A program made the position numbers and the translations under genes. Shown piece after piece: positions 1 through 13,249 of a stretch of DNA of 64,000 nt (position 1 is the first letter of the stretch; every line of letters begins with the position of its first letter). The notes below the pieces were generated by a model that saw nothing but the letters and a program-made list of their open reading frames with translations, had not been told where the DNA came from and did not search any database. The DNA is from Plectrocnemia conspersa. Lineage: Eukaryota; Arthropoda; Insecta; Trichoptera; Polycentropodidae. Where the stretch lies: the NCBI GenBank assembly GCA_009617715.1, contig VTFK01000354.1, positions 62,001 to 126,000 on the forward strand. The letters run 5' to 3'.

Positions 1-596
1 ATTATTGTGCAACACTGTTAAATATGTTAAATAAATTAGATAAACAAATGTTGCAAAAATTACAAAATGGGGCAATGAGAGTAATCTTAAATAAAAATAG
101 ATTAACTAATTGTAAAAGTATGATTGATAGATTAGAATGGTTGAATGTTCAAGAAATATTGAGTATGAATGTTTTAGTATTTATATATAAGTTAGAAAAT
201 TATATGTTACCTGAATATTTTAATAAGTATTTAATAAGAAATAAAGATGTACATAAATATAATACTAGAAATAGAGAAAATTTAAAGATAATTAAGTATA
301 AGAAAACGAGTACGGCTAGGGGAATTATGTACGGAGGTTTTGATTTATATAATAGTCTTCCAAGAGAAATCCGAAACAGCAAAAATATAACGGGTTTCAT
401 AAATGGAATAAAAAAACACCTTCGTACATATAGAAATAAATTATAATATTAAGACTTTATTATTGTATATTTTTATTTTTTCTTTCTGTTATGTATTTTT
501 TATATATTTTTATATATGTTTACTAAATTTGTTAGATGTAAAGATTAGCTATTAAGCTAAATAAATTAATAAAATAAAATAAAATAAAATAAAATA
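1..596 (+). mobile_element. 3' end of a non-LTR retrotransposon (LINE)
   Basis: An open frame at 24-446 (140 residues, entering from before the window) reads like the C-terminus of a CR1/Jockey-group reverse transcriptase ORF. It has KLQNGAMRVIL, then RLEWLNVQEI, the NTRNRENL segment, and GGFDLYNSLPREIRNS near the end. The stop is at 444-446. About 120 bases of AT-rich 3' UTR follow, ending in a pentameric AAAAT-type microsatellite at 568-596, as is usual for 3' ends of this LINE group. The uninterrupted frame suggests a fairly young insertion. The reverse transcriptase core lies upstream of the window. Confidence 0.8.
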
Positions 597-2057
597 TGCA
601 TAAAATATAATAGTTACGGAATACTGAAATACGCATAGCAAAAATTAAATATTTAAAATTTCATTTATCATTGCAGCAAAAAATGTTTATGAAAGCTATA
701 AATAAACCATTGCATGTCGATACGAAACTTTTGTAGGCTTAACAGAAGTCAATTTTAGAATTATTAGAAAATATAAAAAGTATTTTTTCTGATAGAGGTA
801 ATAGTTACAGACAATTAACAAAGAAAAAGAGGTGATTGAATTTAAAATTCTTAGCAGCCTTCAGCCCAAAACACGTTGATTTGCATCCTTAATTACAAGG
901 CAAAGATAAAAATATTAAATATGATAATCACGATAAAAGCTTTTCAACGACTTATATTTTTTAAGCAAAATTAAAAGTACTTAGCATTTTCCGTGCACTG
1001 AAAAATATTTTCGTATATCCCTTTATTGGGCAAAAAGTAAAAAATGGTTAATATAATCACTACGGTCATTACGGTCTACATAAATTCTATCTATAATAAT
1101 ATTACCTTTAACATCTCAATACGTTGCCGAGGAGTGTCATTGGATAATATATTAACCATATGTCGTGAAATTGGCGTTGCTTGCAAAAAATTTATGTTTT
1201 TTAGCATTATCATTATATTAACCATCCATGACTGTGTGACGTTGGGATAAACACTTTATCGATCAAGACGATACACTTTGAAGCTCAATTTTTCAAGGGT
1301 ATTCTGATATTTTTGGTAAAAGACATGTGTTATATCATTTACTATATATAAGTAAATTATATTTAAATGATAAAATGTATAAATTAGTTGCATTTATGCT
1401 GTATTTTTTACAATTTGATTGAGGCACAGTAGACATACCATCAAAATTCGAATTCGAAAAGCTGACTTACAAAATTATTCTAAATTTCAATAATTGCTTT
1501 TCCAGTCAAATATTTTATTGATTTATTTATGTTAGATTATGTTGTATTATATTTTATTTTTATTATTTAATTATTATACAATATTTAGGATAGAATTAGT
1601 TCTTAATTTAAATGCTGAGAAAGAGTAAAAAATGAAAGAGCTAATTTATTTTTTATTTTTTCATTGGAAATGATCGAGTTCAAACTAACTTGAACCAAAG
1701 CAGAAGCCGTACATATTCTGCAAGAACCTGTTTTTGTGTTCATTGGGTATTCATTGTTCTGACTGACCTATTTAAATTTTAAAACAAATTTGTGTACGTT
1801 TTAAAATTTGAACAGGTTAGGTGCGAACGAGCGGCAGCGAGTGAGCTTTGATCAAAACAGTAAATAACTTTCTGGAACGAATCTACTTAATAAATAAATA
1901 TTTTTTAGAATAAATTTTCCCCCCTCTAACACGAACATAGCAGTTTTAGAACCTCACTGTATTATATTTATTTTTCAACCTTTTTTTATTTAATTATACC
2001 CTATACGTTTCAGGCAATATTAATAAAAATTAGTATACTTTTAATGCGATACAGAAA
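597..2057. other. AT-rich intergenic DNA
   Basis: No gene recognised. A 68-codon open frame at 1044-1250 resembles nothing and has ordinary AT-rich composition. An imperfect inverted repeat (arms 1767-1785 and 1798-1816, 17 of 19 matching, 12-base loop) lies before a short GC-richer stretch at 1815-1860. Confidence 0.6.
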
Positions 2058-2470
2058 ATGGATGAGGAAAATCTAATTTAATTAATTGATGGCATAACGG
2101 ATGAGCAAGCTATCGATTTAGGCATTTGATGAGACTCGAATGCCGACGATATTGTGGAAGAAAGACGAAAAGTTGTTCCTTTGGCTTCAAATGTTTCAGA
2201 GCTTAATATAACTAAGAGGAGAATTTAACAATTTTAGGTTCAATCTATATGCTGATATTAATACTAAGGTCAATATAGTAGAGGATTTTTTATTGTATTT
2301 TTCATGCATAGTTTTTTCGCTAATTGTAAATGAAGAAATGAAAATCAGCATAAGGGATTACAATTTTTATATGCGAGGAATTGATCGATTTGATTAACGA
2401 CATTACAAAGAAATCTCGCCGTTGATAAATAAGTTTTTTTATTACCTTATTGATAGTTGTTTATAATTTG
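2058..2470 (+). pseudogene. piggyBac-like transposase relic
   Basis: Two transposase pieces in the same orientation. At 2058-2225 a frame starts MDEENLI and contains DSNADDIVEERRKVV, resembling the acidic N-terminus of piggyBac transposases, with three stop codons. At about 2353-2460 another piece reads RDYNFYMRGIDRFD, a stop, then RHYKEISPLINKFFYYLIDSCL. This matches the conserved piggyBac block around Y-N-x-Y-M-x-G-x-D-R-x-D followed by an aromatic-rich stretch. The ~1 kb normally between them, including most catalytic Asp residues, is missing, so this is an internally deleted dead copy. I could not define TTAA-flanked ends. Confidence 0.65.
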
Positions 2471-5349
2471 CGTGAGTTGACAATAGTCGGCATTTCATAA
2501 AGTTTCTGTTAATCCTAAGTAGAAAAATATTTTTGCTGTTAACGATATATTGGGACGGGTGAGTCATTTAACGTGTTTTTACAATAAGCAAATGCATATA
2601 TTAAAATTATCCCACGCTCACGGACAAAAGGCAAAATAAAAGTGGTTCTGAAATATTTCTTTGCCATCTTTTTTATCTTACTTTGGTTTTATGACAAAAT
2701 TCAATCTTGATTGTGGACTCTAAAATTAATATATAATGACTAAAATTATTATTTTTTTAGATACAACTTTATAAAAATTACATTAGTTTTATGCACAATG
2801 TAATACAAGTTATCAGATCGTTTATCCGTTATTCTAGACATATTTTAAAACAAATAAATTTATCTTCCGTTGTAATTAATTTTGAAATACTAATTTTAAG
2901 CAAAATTTTATTCTTGAGGTTTAAAAGTTTAGGAACTTCTTCTTCTAACTTATATATTTTATTGAATATTGCAATTTTAAATTTATCTGTATTTTGTAAA
3001 TAAAATTCATAATTACACATATTTTTCAAGGAATCATAAATGTAGTTGGGAATATGTTGTGGTCTCTGTCTATATGTATGTCATTAGTTGCTAAAAAGAC
3101 TACACTACAATTAAGTCGTTATGAATAAAGGTTGTGGCACTAAATATTATAGAAAACCTTCAATGTTTTATTTATCCATATTTTGGTCAAGGATGTATAA
3201 TCTAATCAAAAATTTGATTATTTTTCATGGTTGGTTTATGAGCAATATCAGACCTTTTTTTAATAATATAGTCCTCGATTAACAAAAAAATATAATACGC
3301 ACGTACTTATGTAATGACCTAAAACTAAAAGCCAGACACGTCCGACTTAATGGTGCGCACTTACCCCGCCGTCCGTAATTCGCTGGCTTATTGGAAATTC
3401 AAATTTTTCGATCGGTCCGCATGTAAATTGCGAGGTAACGTTATAATAACGTTATTTGAGAGACATAACAGGAATGGAATCGATTCGCGCCGCCTTGGGA
3501 TATAGGTGCGCCGCTTCGAATTCAACATCATCCATCAAAGTCTTTCAGCGACTGTGATGTATATTTTGCTCTCCCAGGCAGGGAGAGAGAGAGAGAGATA
3601 GCCTCTCGGCCATGGCAATGTACCGTGTAACACAATTTTCTGAATTAGCACACGAGAGCGGCTGTCTCACTGCGTTTTTGCTCTGTTTCTGTTTCGTTTC
3701 TTTGTGCGAGATGTAAATTTAAAATTGAAAAATATAGATACCCCTAATGCATATGTAACTAGAAATGGTATAATTTTGTGAAATTTCAATTTTTCTGTAA
3801 ATTTATGTGCATTACATATTATACACGATAACGTGATGTGATGGTAAAGACTAAAATATGTCAAAAATATATTTATATTCATAAATTTCACAAAAATATA
3901 CTGAAATATTCAGAACACAATACTTGACAAATCTTACTGCTACTATTTTTAAAGATTTATTTTATTTATTGTAAATTAAAAATGTATTGTAATTATGTTA
4001 TATTTTTTTTTAATATATTGTACATTTACAAATAGCATCATAAACTTGTCAATAAAGCAGTATAAACTGATCTAACTTGACTGAAAATATAACAATTAAT
4101 CGAAAAAAACTATATGTATTTGAAAATAAATATAAACTGAAACGTTATAAATAGTTGATTAAAGAGCTAATTAATAATACCAGAGAAGGGTTGCATGAAA
4201 TTGAAATAAATTGGTATTCACACAGAACCAGTTATTACGAAATAATAAAAGTTTGTCAAAAATTAAATAAATTAATTTATCCAGATAATGTATAAGTTAC
4301 ATTAAATATTTTTTAAAATAAAATGTATTTTTACTAGTAAAAATATAATTTTGCTGACAAGTGTAGATGAAATTATATGGTGCTCTAAACTGTGATTTAG
4401 CAGGAGTAACGTCTACTGTTGAAAATGTATTCCGATATGATTTTTTACTAAAATACAAGTAAAAATATGTTTTTACTAGTATACCTATTCACTGTATCAT
4501 AAACATCAAACTGATGAATCTGTTAGAAAGCTATCAAATTAACCAAATCCTTATCTTTGACAAAATATGAAAACAGCTTCAATAGTAAATAATTTGCCTT
4601 AATCCATCTTCGTTACTCTACCTCAAAAACTCGCAATTCGGATAGCTCTCTGAAAAATCATAATAATGCACAATCATTGCACTTGTTTATTCAACCAACA
4701 AAATATGTTCATTTACATAAAGAAAGTCTTTCGAAGGACGAATTGTGCAACGGGCTAAATGTAGCTAAGCGTTGCTTTTTTGTCATTCAATGGTGTATTG
4801 TTTCCGCAACCCTTACATAGCAAAGAAATATTTTTTCTCTGCATTGGAGGATAGTTACAACTATTGTTTAATTGCTTCTTCCCCCCCTGGATATAACAAG
4901 AGTTATTTATTGTGGTTGTCCGTTAAATTACGGTCATATTTATAATAACTGTGAGCAACTTTAAAGAAGAACCCCTAAATGTAAACATTATTGTACAAGA
5001 ATGTCTGGTTAAAATTGCATATATGTTTTGTAAATTTTCGCTTTCTTAAAAACTTGTATGGTTAATCAAATAGCAATGCTAAGAAAAAAAATTGTTTAAA
5101 TTTGCTTAGATCGGCGATAAAGAAAGCAACTTATAACAAAATTTAAAGATCACCTGCTACACACATACAGCTAGCTATGTAAAATATATGTATTACTAGG
5201 TTAAACACTGCCTATGATATATTAATATAACATTGATACCCATCACCTATTCATATGTAAAAAGTTAATGAATTACACGATACGAGTATCCAAACTCTAT
5301 GAAGAAATGAAGTCTTTGACCTTCCTTGCAAGCTTATAAAAATTGTAGA
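2471..5349. other. Intergenic DNA with one GC-richer island
   Basis: Mostly AT-rich without recognisable genes. The stretch 3330-3700 is clearly richer in GC, has a short GA microsatellite (3581-3599) and no convincing coding frame, so it may be older unique or regulatory DNA. A minus-strand frame at 3029-2829 (66 residues, Lys- and Leu-rich) looks protein-like but I do not recognise it. Positions 4310-4490 hold one copy of the dispersed ACTAGT-type repeat. Confidence 0.5.
4310..4490 (+). repeat. Dispersed ACTAGT-type repeat, copy
   Basis: Contains TTTTTACTAGTAAAAATATA and TCTACTGTTGAAAATGTA, the latter also at 63638-63656 followed by the same TCCGATATGATTTT. Other members are at about 9205-9450, 9815-9975, 14510-14720 and 14760-14880. 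Confidence 0.7.
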
Positions 5350-5550
5350 TAATTAAGAAGCCATCACGGACTAAGGCAAGGTGATGCCTTAGAATATATC
5401 TTATTTAATATCGCCTTTGAGAAATCAATTAGAGTTTTCGAGGTCGAAACGGTCGGCAAAGCAATATTTAAATGAATCTAAATTCTTACAAATGCGGACG
5501 ATATTGACTTCGTTGTAAGATGCTGAAAAAAGCTTTTCGATGTATTAAAC
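5350..5550 (+). pseudogene. RTE-like reverse transcriptase fragment
   Basis: From 5368 one frame reads GLRQGDALEYILFNIAFEKSIR, later two stops, then NADDIDFVVR. This is the reverse transcriptase core of an RTE/Proto2-type LINE: the GxRQGD block, the LFN-A-E-x-x-IR block, and the A-D-D catalytic motif. All the motifs are in one frame with only in-frame stops between them. The similarity stops near 5545, where an inverted-repeat insertion begins. Nothing of the endonuclease is seen nearby, so it is a short truncated relic. Confidence 0.75.
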
Positions 5551-5698
5551 AAGCAATAAATCAATAGTATACATATATATATTCTTCACATAGCAGAAAT
5601 ATATTATATATTATCTACGAGAGAGCGTTTCCTTGACGTAATCAGAGTGCAATCAGTACTACGTCAAAGAGACGCTTTCTTTTTGCTTGTTTAATACA
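5541..5698. mobile_element. Small inverted-repeat (foldback) insertion in the RT relic
   Basis: A perfect 16-base outer inverted repeat (TGTATTAAACAAGCAA at 5541-5556 and its complement at 5683-5698) encloses an inner inverted repeat, GAGAGCGTTTCCTTGACGTA at 5621-5640 against 5660-5679, 17 of 20 paired, around a 19-base loop. It sits at the break of the reverse transcriptase fragment. A miniature inverted-repeat element is likely, but the outer arms could partly be duplicated target sequence. Confidence 0.5.
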
Positions 5699-7776
5699 AT
5701 ATAAAAATTAGCTTTTCGTGTATATCTAACATATCTAAGTTCCAATAATATAGGGCTGTATTTTATATATAAATTTAAAAATTAAATTTCTTTACTGTAT
5801 AAAAAAGTCTTTAGTTAGTTTGGGCGTTTAATTATCGGACGACAGCAAAAGAAGGGAGAGCTTTGTTGTGCTGTGTCGCTTTGGTTGTTTAGTTCGTTCT
5901 CAATGGAGATGCTTTCCGAATTCAATTTGTAACGTGCAACGGGAACACTCTGACCCTGATAATTGGAGCGGAGTGTTCTTGATTGCAGATCCAAATTGGA
6001 GCTATCGATTTTACCCAATAGGCCACTGTCTTAATAGTGTGAATATTCATCAAGATTATGCGTTCTTAGGCAAGCAAAATAATTTCAAACATTAAGACGA
6101 AATATTTTTAAGCACTAATAATTCGATAAATACTTATAATTTTAGGGTTTAGGATAGCATTAAAAATAATAAGGACCAAGGCAATGTTATTAGGAAGTAG
6201 AAGTATAGAAGATCACGCGTCGCGTGTTGGGTTACAATTGTAGTAAATTTTAGATATTAATATAGCATAGTGTAATTTACTATATTAACCTTGATGTTTA
6301 AAGAATATTTTTATTTTATAAAAAAAATCCTTGTTGAGTCTGCTCTTAATATTTCTAGCACCTTTCACGGATATTACATTTTTTGAATTGTATTTAAGTG
6401 CTTTTATGACATTCTTAAAAATATATATTTTTAAGAATGTTCATATAACAAAAGTGTAGTATAAACTATTGATGAGAGCTTTGAACAAAAGAAAGCTCTA
6501 CTTTAATGTAAAATAACTATGGTATCCATTGTAATGTTTTTTAACCTTCATACATCGTCACTAAAAGATTTAAAATGATAGTGTTTTAGTTCATAGCAAT
6601 ATTTAAAAATATATTTCTTTAAAGCTTTTCTGTATATATTATTTAAATATATTTATTAAAATCAATAGGTGTAATAAAAACGTAAATAATATATCATACA
6701 CATTCATTTATATCCTATCAGATAATCAATCAATACAAATAATACTACGCTCATCAGCGATTTACAAAAACCAAACCACCATTCGGCTAATTCTTCAATT
6801 TGTATCACATCTCAAGGGAATAGTATCCATTGAGTCGCAATTTGTTACTGTCAAACGTATTTATACCCATCGGCGTTGATGATATCGATTTATCACTGCA
6901 ATAAATCTCAATAAAAATATTTCACCACACAATAACAATTTTTCGATCGATATATACTTTCGAAGCCGCAGTATTTTTTAATGCTCCAAATAAAATTCTT
7001 GAATATATATTTTTTAGGGCGAATGCGAAAATTTGGGATACTACCGTTTTCGAGCAGAGTGCCAAGTTATATTTATTATCAATGCCCTTGCACATATTTC
7101 AGCAAGGCCTCGGTCGTTCGTTTTTATTAATTTTCTCCACTGCGCCAAAAAGGAAAATTGGTCGATGCACGAATTTTTCCTGGAAATCGTCAGCTCCCTT
7201 CTTGTGTATTAAATTTTAAACAATTAGAAAGTTTTTCTCTGGCTCGTTTAATTAAGATTTATTAAGGGTATTAAAGTAAACTCAGCAAATTTGTTTTAAA
7301 AAAGTATGAATATCTTCAACACTTTCAAACGTTCGACTAGTGTTGTGTTTGTGTTTCTGTTCTTCTTTTTTAAAATAAAAATATCATTACTAAAATGAGC
7401 TATAACTGTCTAAAGCAAAACTAACACATATAAAAGTATACAAATAAGCTAAAATAAAATTAATCATAGTTAATATTAAACAGATCAATATAAAATACTG
7501 GCATAATATGAAGATATATTTCTGCTGATATAGATGAGGTAGAAACTGCGGATCCTCTCGTTGAAACTAGCTTTTTAAGTTGCTCGACGATGTTCTTGAT
7601 CCTATAGATTTTTTGCAGGGTTAATCACAACTTCTTCTAAAAAATTTAAATTATTTTATCGTCCAGCCGTTAATAAGTTGTAGCATTTTGTTGCCACGTG
7701 ACTTTAAGTATTTTTTTAAAAATGCTTGGCAATGTAAAAATTTCTACGAGATGCTCTTATTTGCAAGATGCCAAGA
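5699..7776. other. Intergenic DNA
   Basis: No gene recognised. Overlapping frames on both strands at 5815-6095 lie in a GC-richer patch and match no family I know. Positions 7093-7195 resemble 10493-10580 (see findings). Confidence 0.5.
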
Positions 7777-7778
7777 TA

Positions 7779-8568
7779 GAGTACGCTCAGGATAAGGATT
7801 CCGGTTTGTTATTGTGTGTGTGAACTGTGTGGCTCAAAACAATTTTGTTCAGAATATTTAATTTTTTTATTTTAAAAGAAAATATATGTTTATTTAACAT
7901 ACATACATCTGAGCTAAGTTGGAAATTTCAACGGACAATTAAAAATATATTATATAATCGAAGAAACCAGACATTGATGTCTTTAATTAAATATTTGCAA
8001 AATTCAAAATCTTTCACTAGTCAAAAAAATAATGAAGTCTTGTATTCGCAGATTGTTTAATGGCTCGACGACTCTATTAAATCATTAGAATCCATTGAAT
8101 AAATTAAAAAAATATCATTGGTGCAACGATAAAAATAATAACTTTTTAGGCCTTACGTACGGATTAATGGAAAAATATTTTAATCCACGGGTAAGAGAAC
8201 GAATAACTTACAGTGTATATTTGAAGCCTTGATATCAATTAATCCAGATATGCCCAAGAAATTTTGTTCTCTTAAAATTTCATTTATTAATAAAAAACAG
8301 TGGCACGAGTTTAGTGACCTACCCATGGGACAGTGGGCATATCTGGGTTAAACCAATATCAACACAAAATTATTTAAAATAAATCACTAGAGAAGATCGA
8401 ACTTCTGTGCCACACTGCACTTTAATAACGAATACCAGCGTTGACGAATCAGCGACTGTCCTTAAAAGAGAAAGCGAGACAACGAAGTACACGCTACATC
8501 GCTTCTCCCTCTCATATACATGTACACGCACACAGTAACAAACCGGCATCCTTATCCAGAGCGTACTC
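7779..8568 (+). mobile_element. TA-flanked inverted-repeat transposon, copy 1
   Basis: A 790-base element with ~40-base terminal inverted repeats starting GAGTACGCTC and then GGATAAGGAT, with the complement ending at 8568. It is flanked by TA on both sides (7777-7778 and 8569-8570), as expected for the Tc1/mariner superfamily. The same element lies in opposite orientation at 53556-54424. Inside are coding-like pieces shared with that copy: a 77-codon frame at 7827-8060 (SELSWKFQRTIKNILYNRRN region) and, near 8255-8345, a stretch reading KKQWHEFSDLPMGQWAYLG. I do not recognise a transposase catalytic domain, so it is probably non-autonomous. Confidence 0.8.
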
Positions 8569-11500
8569 TACAGAAAAAAATAATTTATTCATAAAGCGGT
8601 TCTTAAAAAACTTTTCTGAATCTGCGAGCCCTAATATTTAGAGGATGTTTGAACTAGCAGGGATTCAAAATTGTTCAAAACAAATCCGAACATTTTAGAA
8701 AACTTGACAGAAATTAAATGTTATTGTAGAGTCTTAATATAACAGAAGGATTTGCAGCATGAAGATTGTATTTACTTAAACACCTGTATCAAGAGATTTA
8801 GTAATTAATGTTGAGAAGGATATAAATTTGTTGCCAGTAGATCAGTGATCGTAAATATCTGAAAAAATAATTTGCGCAAAAGACTAGACTATATTTGTTT
8901 GGTTTGAAATATTACATTTTAATGAATCAGTGTGAATTTTTTGCATTTTCACAAATAAGAGAACAATGATCTTTTGCGAAATTGCCAAGTTGATTTTACA
9001 TTTCAAAATAAAACCTGCAACCGTGATTGTTCCGGAAGAGCACTTAGCTTTATTTTAACTGCAAGTAGACAAACTATGATTGTGACTACATTGCGTGACA
9101 TCAGAAGAATAAAAAGACAACCATAACTTAGCTCAATTAGGTGACACTTGAACACCTAAACATAGAATAAATGAAAGATTGACAGTATTGATGCATTCGG
9201 ATACTCGTAGAAAAGATATAAGATTATATGTTACAGTAATGTAAAATTATTTTTAGTACAGATATAATTTCACTAACGGTTTCAGTAAAATCATATCTAA
9301 ATTAATTTTTACTTGTCAACATATATATTGAGTAGACAAAATTTAATTAAATTAATATGTACTAATGAAATTATATGTTCCTTTAAAATTTCTATGAAAC
9401 TCAATTTGACAGCTGTAAAACGTCCATTTGCTGTTAAAACCAAAACCCAAAGTAATAAAAGTTCAAGAACTATAGTTAGTCTTAAAACTTTTATTACATA
9501 TTATATTAGGTCAATTTGATATTGGTTAATTTGTTTAAGTTACGATTAAGTTTAAACAGAAAAGGGACGTTTCGCACCTATTACAGTGATTATGTATTTT
9601 TATTGAAGTATAAATATAATTTTAATATCGTAATCATACAATTAAATTAAAATTTAATTCGTCAATATCAGTGAAACTATATATTCACTGCACGCATGAT
9701 TTGGTACATCTACGATTGGAACATTTTTGCCAAATTAGGTGATGAATAAAACGAAATTTGATGGTGGCGTACAGTATTTAACAAGCGGAATTTACATTTT
9801 TCAAATATCAGTTTAGAGCAAAAATATAAATCTACTGGGACTTTCCAGAAAAAATAAAATTTTACTAGTAGAAATAAATATGTACTAGTGAAAATAAATT
9901 CTAGTATGATTTCCCTGAAATAGAAGTACGTGTTTTTTACTAATAAAACACATTCAGGGGTATGTACTATTTTTTATCATTTAAGGGTATAAGATAAAAA
10001 TAGTTTAAAGACCACTGACTCAGCCCGAAAAGTTTTATTTTATTTTTGTTACAAATTCATTGGTATAATAATACGATTATTATATTCAACGATACATTTA
10101 ACGATAAAACCAAAAGTACTTTAACTGTCATATGCTATCAGTTTTATTTTATTGTATAAACATAATATTTTATGATTAGATTAACAACCTTGTATAAAGA
10201 ATATTAGATAATATACTTTATGATTTGGTATCCTATAGCATCAAATGCGTTCCGCCTATCGTCTTCTTAATCTTTGTTGATGTCTTAATGAGTTTATTAC
10301 TAGTAAACTCGTATAATATTGTAACATAGATTATAAAAATATGCTTTGACCTTTTTAGTCACCGTGATAATAAAAAAATCCAAGAAGAAGGAATTAGTAT
10401 TATAATCGAATTAATCGTATGGCTACTATTTTTTTTGTTATATTAAAGCTTTTCATTAACCTCAAAAAATGCGATTTTTAATAATTGTATTCCGGTTGTT
10501 CGTTTTTATTCGTTTCAATCTAGGCCTTAAAAATAAAATAAATTGGTCAATGAAGGAAAATTTTCTGGAAAAGTCATTCTTGGCCAGGCGCTAACTTTGG
10601 AAGCAATTTTGAAGCTTTACGACCGCAGTGCTTTGAAAGTCGAATCACTATTTAGATTTCTTTCAATTATGACGCTTTATTATTATTATTTGCATCCGAG
10701 CCGAGAGAAAAACGTAGAAATTGTAACTGGCGATTATGCTAAACAGGCTTCGTTCGGGTTTGGGGCACAGAAGCGCCGTTTCATTTCCAGACGTTTTCGT
10801 TAATGGCGGAATTAATTTGAATATAATTAATACATTCTCCCAAATTAATAATACATCTTGCCGGAGCGATTACACTTGATAATTCCGAGGAAATTCCGCG
10901 TTCCATTTAAGTGTGTATGTGTATGATTCTCTGTGGGAATCCCGTTTTGTCACGGCTTTTCACAAATGAACGATAAGCACGAATTTACTGCTAGTGATTT
11001 CTGAGAAATGTGGTGTTTATTATGGGTTCCGAGAAATTCGAATTCGCATAAAAAATATGGAGCAAATAGTTTCTCAATTGATGTAATCAGTTAGATAATT
11101 TATATTTGTGACATACCTTTTCGAATTAAATTGCTACTGTAAATAATGTTTGACGAAATAATTATTTAAAATAAAATGTTAATTAATTTTTATATTAAAA
11201 TCGATATTCTTATTATAATTGCAAAAAAATTGTTTTACCATAGCGTCATTAAATTATACATTTATAAAATGTTCTCTTTAATTATTTACGTTATCTTCTT
11301 CTTCGGTATGTACATTTTCATTTCCAGGAATGATATTTAATCTCAGTTGGTAAGTGTGGGTTTGAGCTCTTGAAGCAGAATACATTTTCCAATAAAAGGT
11401 TCAAGTTTAGCTTTTAATAAATTATTTATAGAAATGTGTTGATATGTGTTGAATAAGATATAAGTCTATATCATATATTTTAAGATATATTGGTTAGAAA

Positions 11501-13249
11501 CGCAATTTTTGTATAAAAATAAGTGTTACAATAATCAGTAACCAATTACGTGTGATGCTATTCATTTAAATTGCTTGTTTTTATGAAGCTCAAGGTTGTT
11601 ATATCTTTTTTTTTATATTTTATTTGAAACAAAAATTATGTATCTTTTATTTATAAAAGGTTGATATCAAACGAAAATATATCGAAAAGTAAAAATTGTA
11701 TAATATTCGTATGGGTTCGCTTTCAATAAAAAAAAATATGATTAATAGTGATATTAAAAAGTAAATATGAACAATGCGTTATGTATCTAAGTATATTATT
11801 TTAGAAATTACAAATATATTCATATAAAAGTGCCATAAAGAAAAAGCTTACTAAAATATTTAGTTAATAACGCGCACATAAATACAAAATAAACATAGAA
11901 ACCGTTAATAAGAATAATAATATTTGTCGCAGGCTATTGGCCTAAGATGCTAATTGACTAGTTGTGATCTCGATGCAGTTTTTGTCTTGTAAATTCAGTG
12001 ATTATACCCGAAGATACGTGCATTGGAATTGTTCCGGCGTAAATCGATTAAAATTTACAAGAGACGGAAAAATATATTTAGTTTTAAAATATATTTGTAA
12101 ATATACAAACATAACATTTTCTTTAAATATGTTTTTAAATAATATATATACAGAGGCCTTTATTGATTCTACAAGTTATATTGTAATCCGTCGACGATAT
12201 ATTGTATGTAAGTATGTTAGTTACGTACTTATACGGTCTTAATTCCCCTTCGAGCGGACGGGTTGGTGATTTTGCAAAGTATCCCGTTGCAAAGTTTATT
12301 CCTTTGATTAACCTTACTCCGGATTAAATACATCTCCGTTTTTTTATTCACTTAACTGAGTCACTACGCGGCGGCGAAAGCCGAGCAAAACTTTCCCAAA
12401 TTGGATTAAATACATGGAAAGAATCGGAAAGAGGCGGACTGGCATTTTGTTGTATTGCGAACGAACAAAAAAAAACTCCTACGAAAAACTCTCCGGGCCA
12501 TTTTGCTTAATGCGGAACGACTTTGATTCGCTAATATTTATAAAAAACTTTAACTAAGTCTATTCTTATTAATACTGCAACGGTGTTTTGCTTTCGAGCT
12601 TGTTCGAGCGTGCGGTATTTCGATGGGAAGTTGGTGAACAAATTCGAACAAGATTTATTCCATTGCTAATCGAAGAAGTTCCCTTTTCGTCCTTTGTGCT
12701 GCCGGGAAATGCGCGAGAAAAGTTGTAAAAATTGGAATTATTCTGAAAGGAGATGCATTGTGTTATTGCGAGTTGGTGTAAGATATGCTAGTGGGTTCGT
12801 GTTGTTAATAGCTAATCCTCTTTGAAAGTACGAAATTCATGCCCGTACCGCTCTGCACTGTTTTGCATTAATCTGTGTTTATAATCTCAAAGGTAATTGC
12901 GCAACAAACCGAGTGTAAATATAACATTGTAGCACACAAATAATTTGTTAAGATATATCAAAATATATAATTTATTTTTAAAATTAAAATAAATAATATG
13001 TAAAGGTCCTTGCATTAGTTTGCAGCATATTATCTTTTATATACCCAAGGTGTATATGATTATTTGGTTTTCCTAATCCCTATTTTGACTCAAATCACAA
13101 AGTATTTTTTATTTGCTTTACCAATAATTAATTATTTTACCAATAATTATTTAGCGATATTCTAACAATTTATAAGATTCTAAAAAAATAATATATTATT
13201 AAAGAACTAAAATAGTAACTATTTTAATATCATTATTTAACATATTTTT
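8569..13249. other. Intergenic DNA with dispersed repeats and GC-richer islands
   Basis: No gene recognised. Copies of the dispersed ACTAGT-type repeat occur at about 9205-9450 and 9815-9975. GC-richer patches lie at 10490-10960 and 12240-12860. The first has an 86-codon frame (10543-10803) without recognisable domains, beginning in sequence that also resembles 7093-7195, so it is more likely repeat-derived than a gene. The rest is AT-rich. Confidence 0.5.
9205..9975 (+). repeat. Dispersed ACTAGT-type repeat, two copies
   Basis: Positions 9205-9450 and 9815-9975 carry TTTTACTAGTAGAAATAAAT-like motifs. Around 9360-9430 sequence up to AAACGTCCAT matches 14632-14695. Confidence 0.6.

Noticed and set aside
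8441..8641. 66-codon frame
   Set aside because: It runs through the end of the TA-flanked transposon into flanking DNA, so it is not a gene.
10543..10803. 86-codon plus-strand frame in a GC-richer patch
   Set aside because: No recognisable domain, no splice context, and its start overlaps sequence resembling 7109-7190, pointing to repeat or non-coding sequence.
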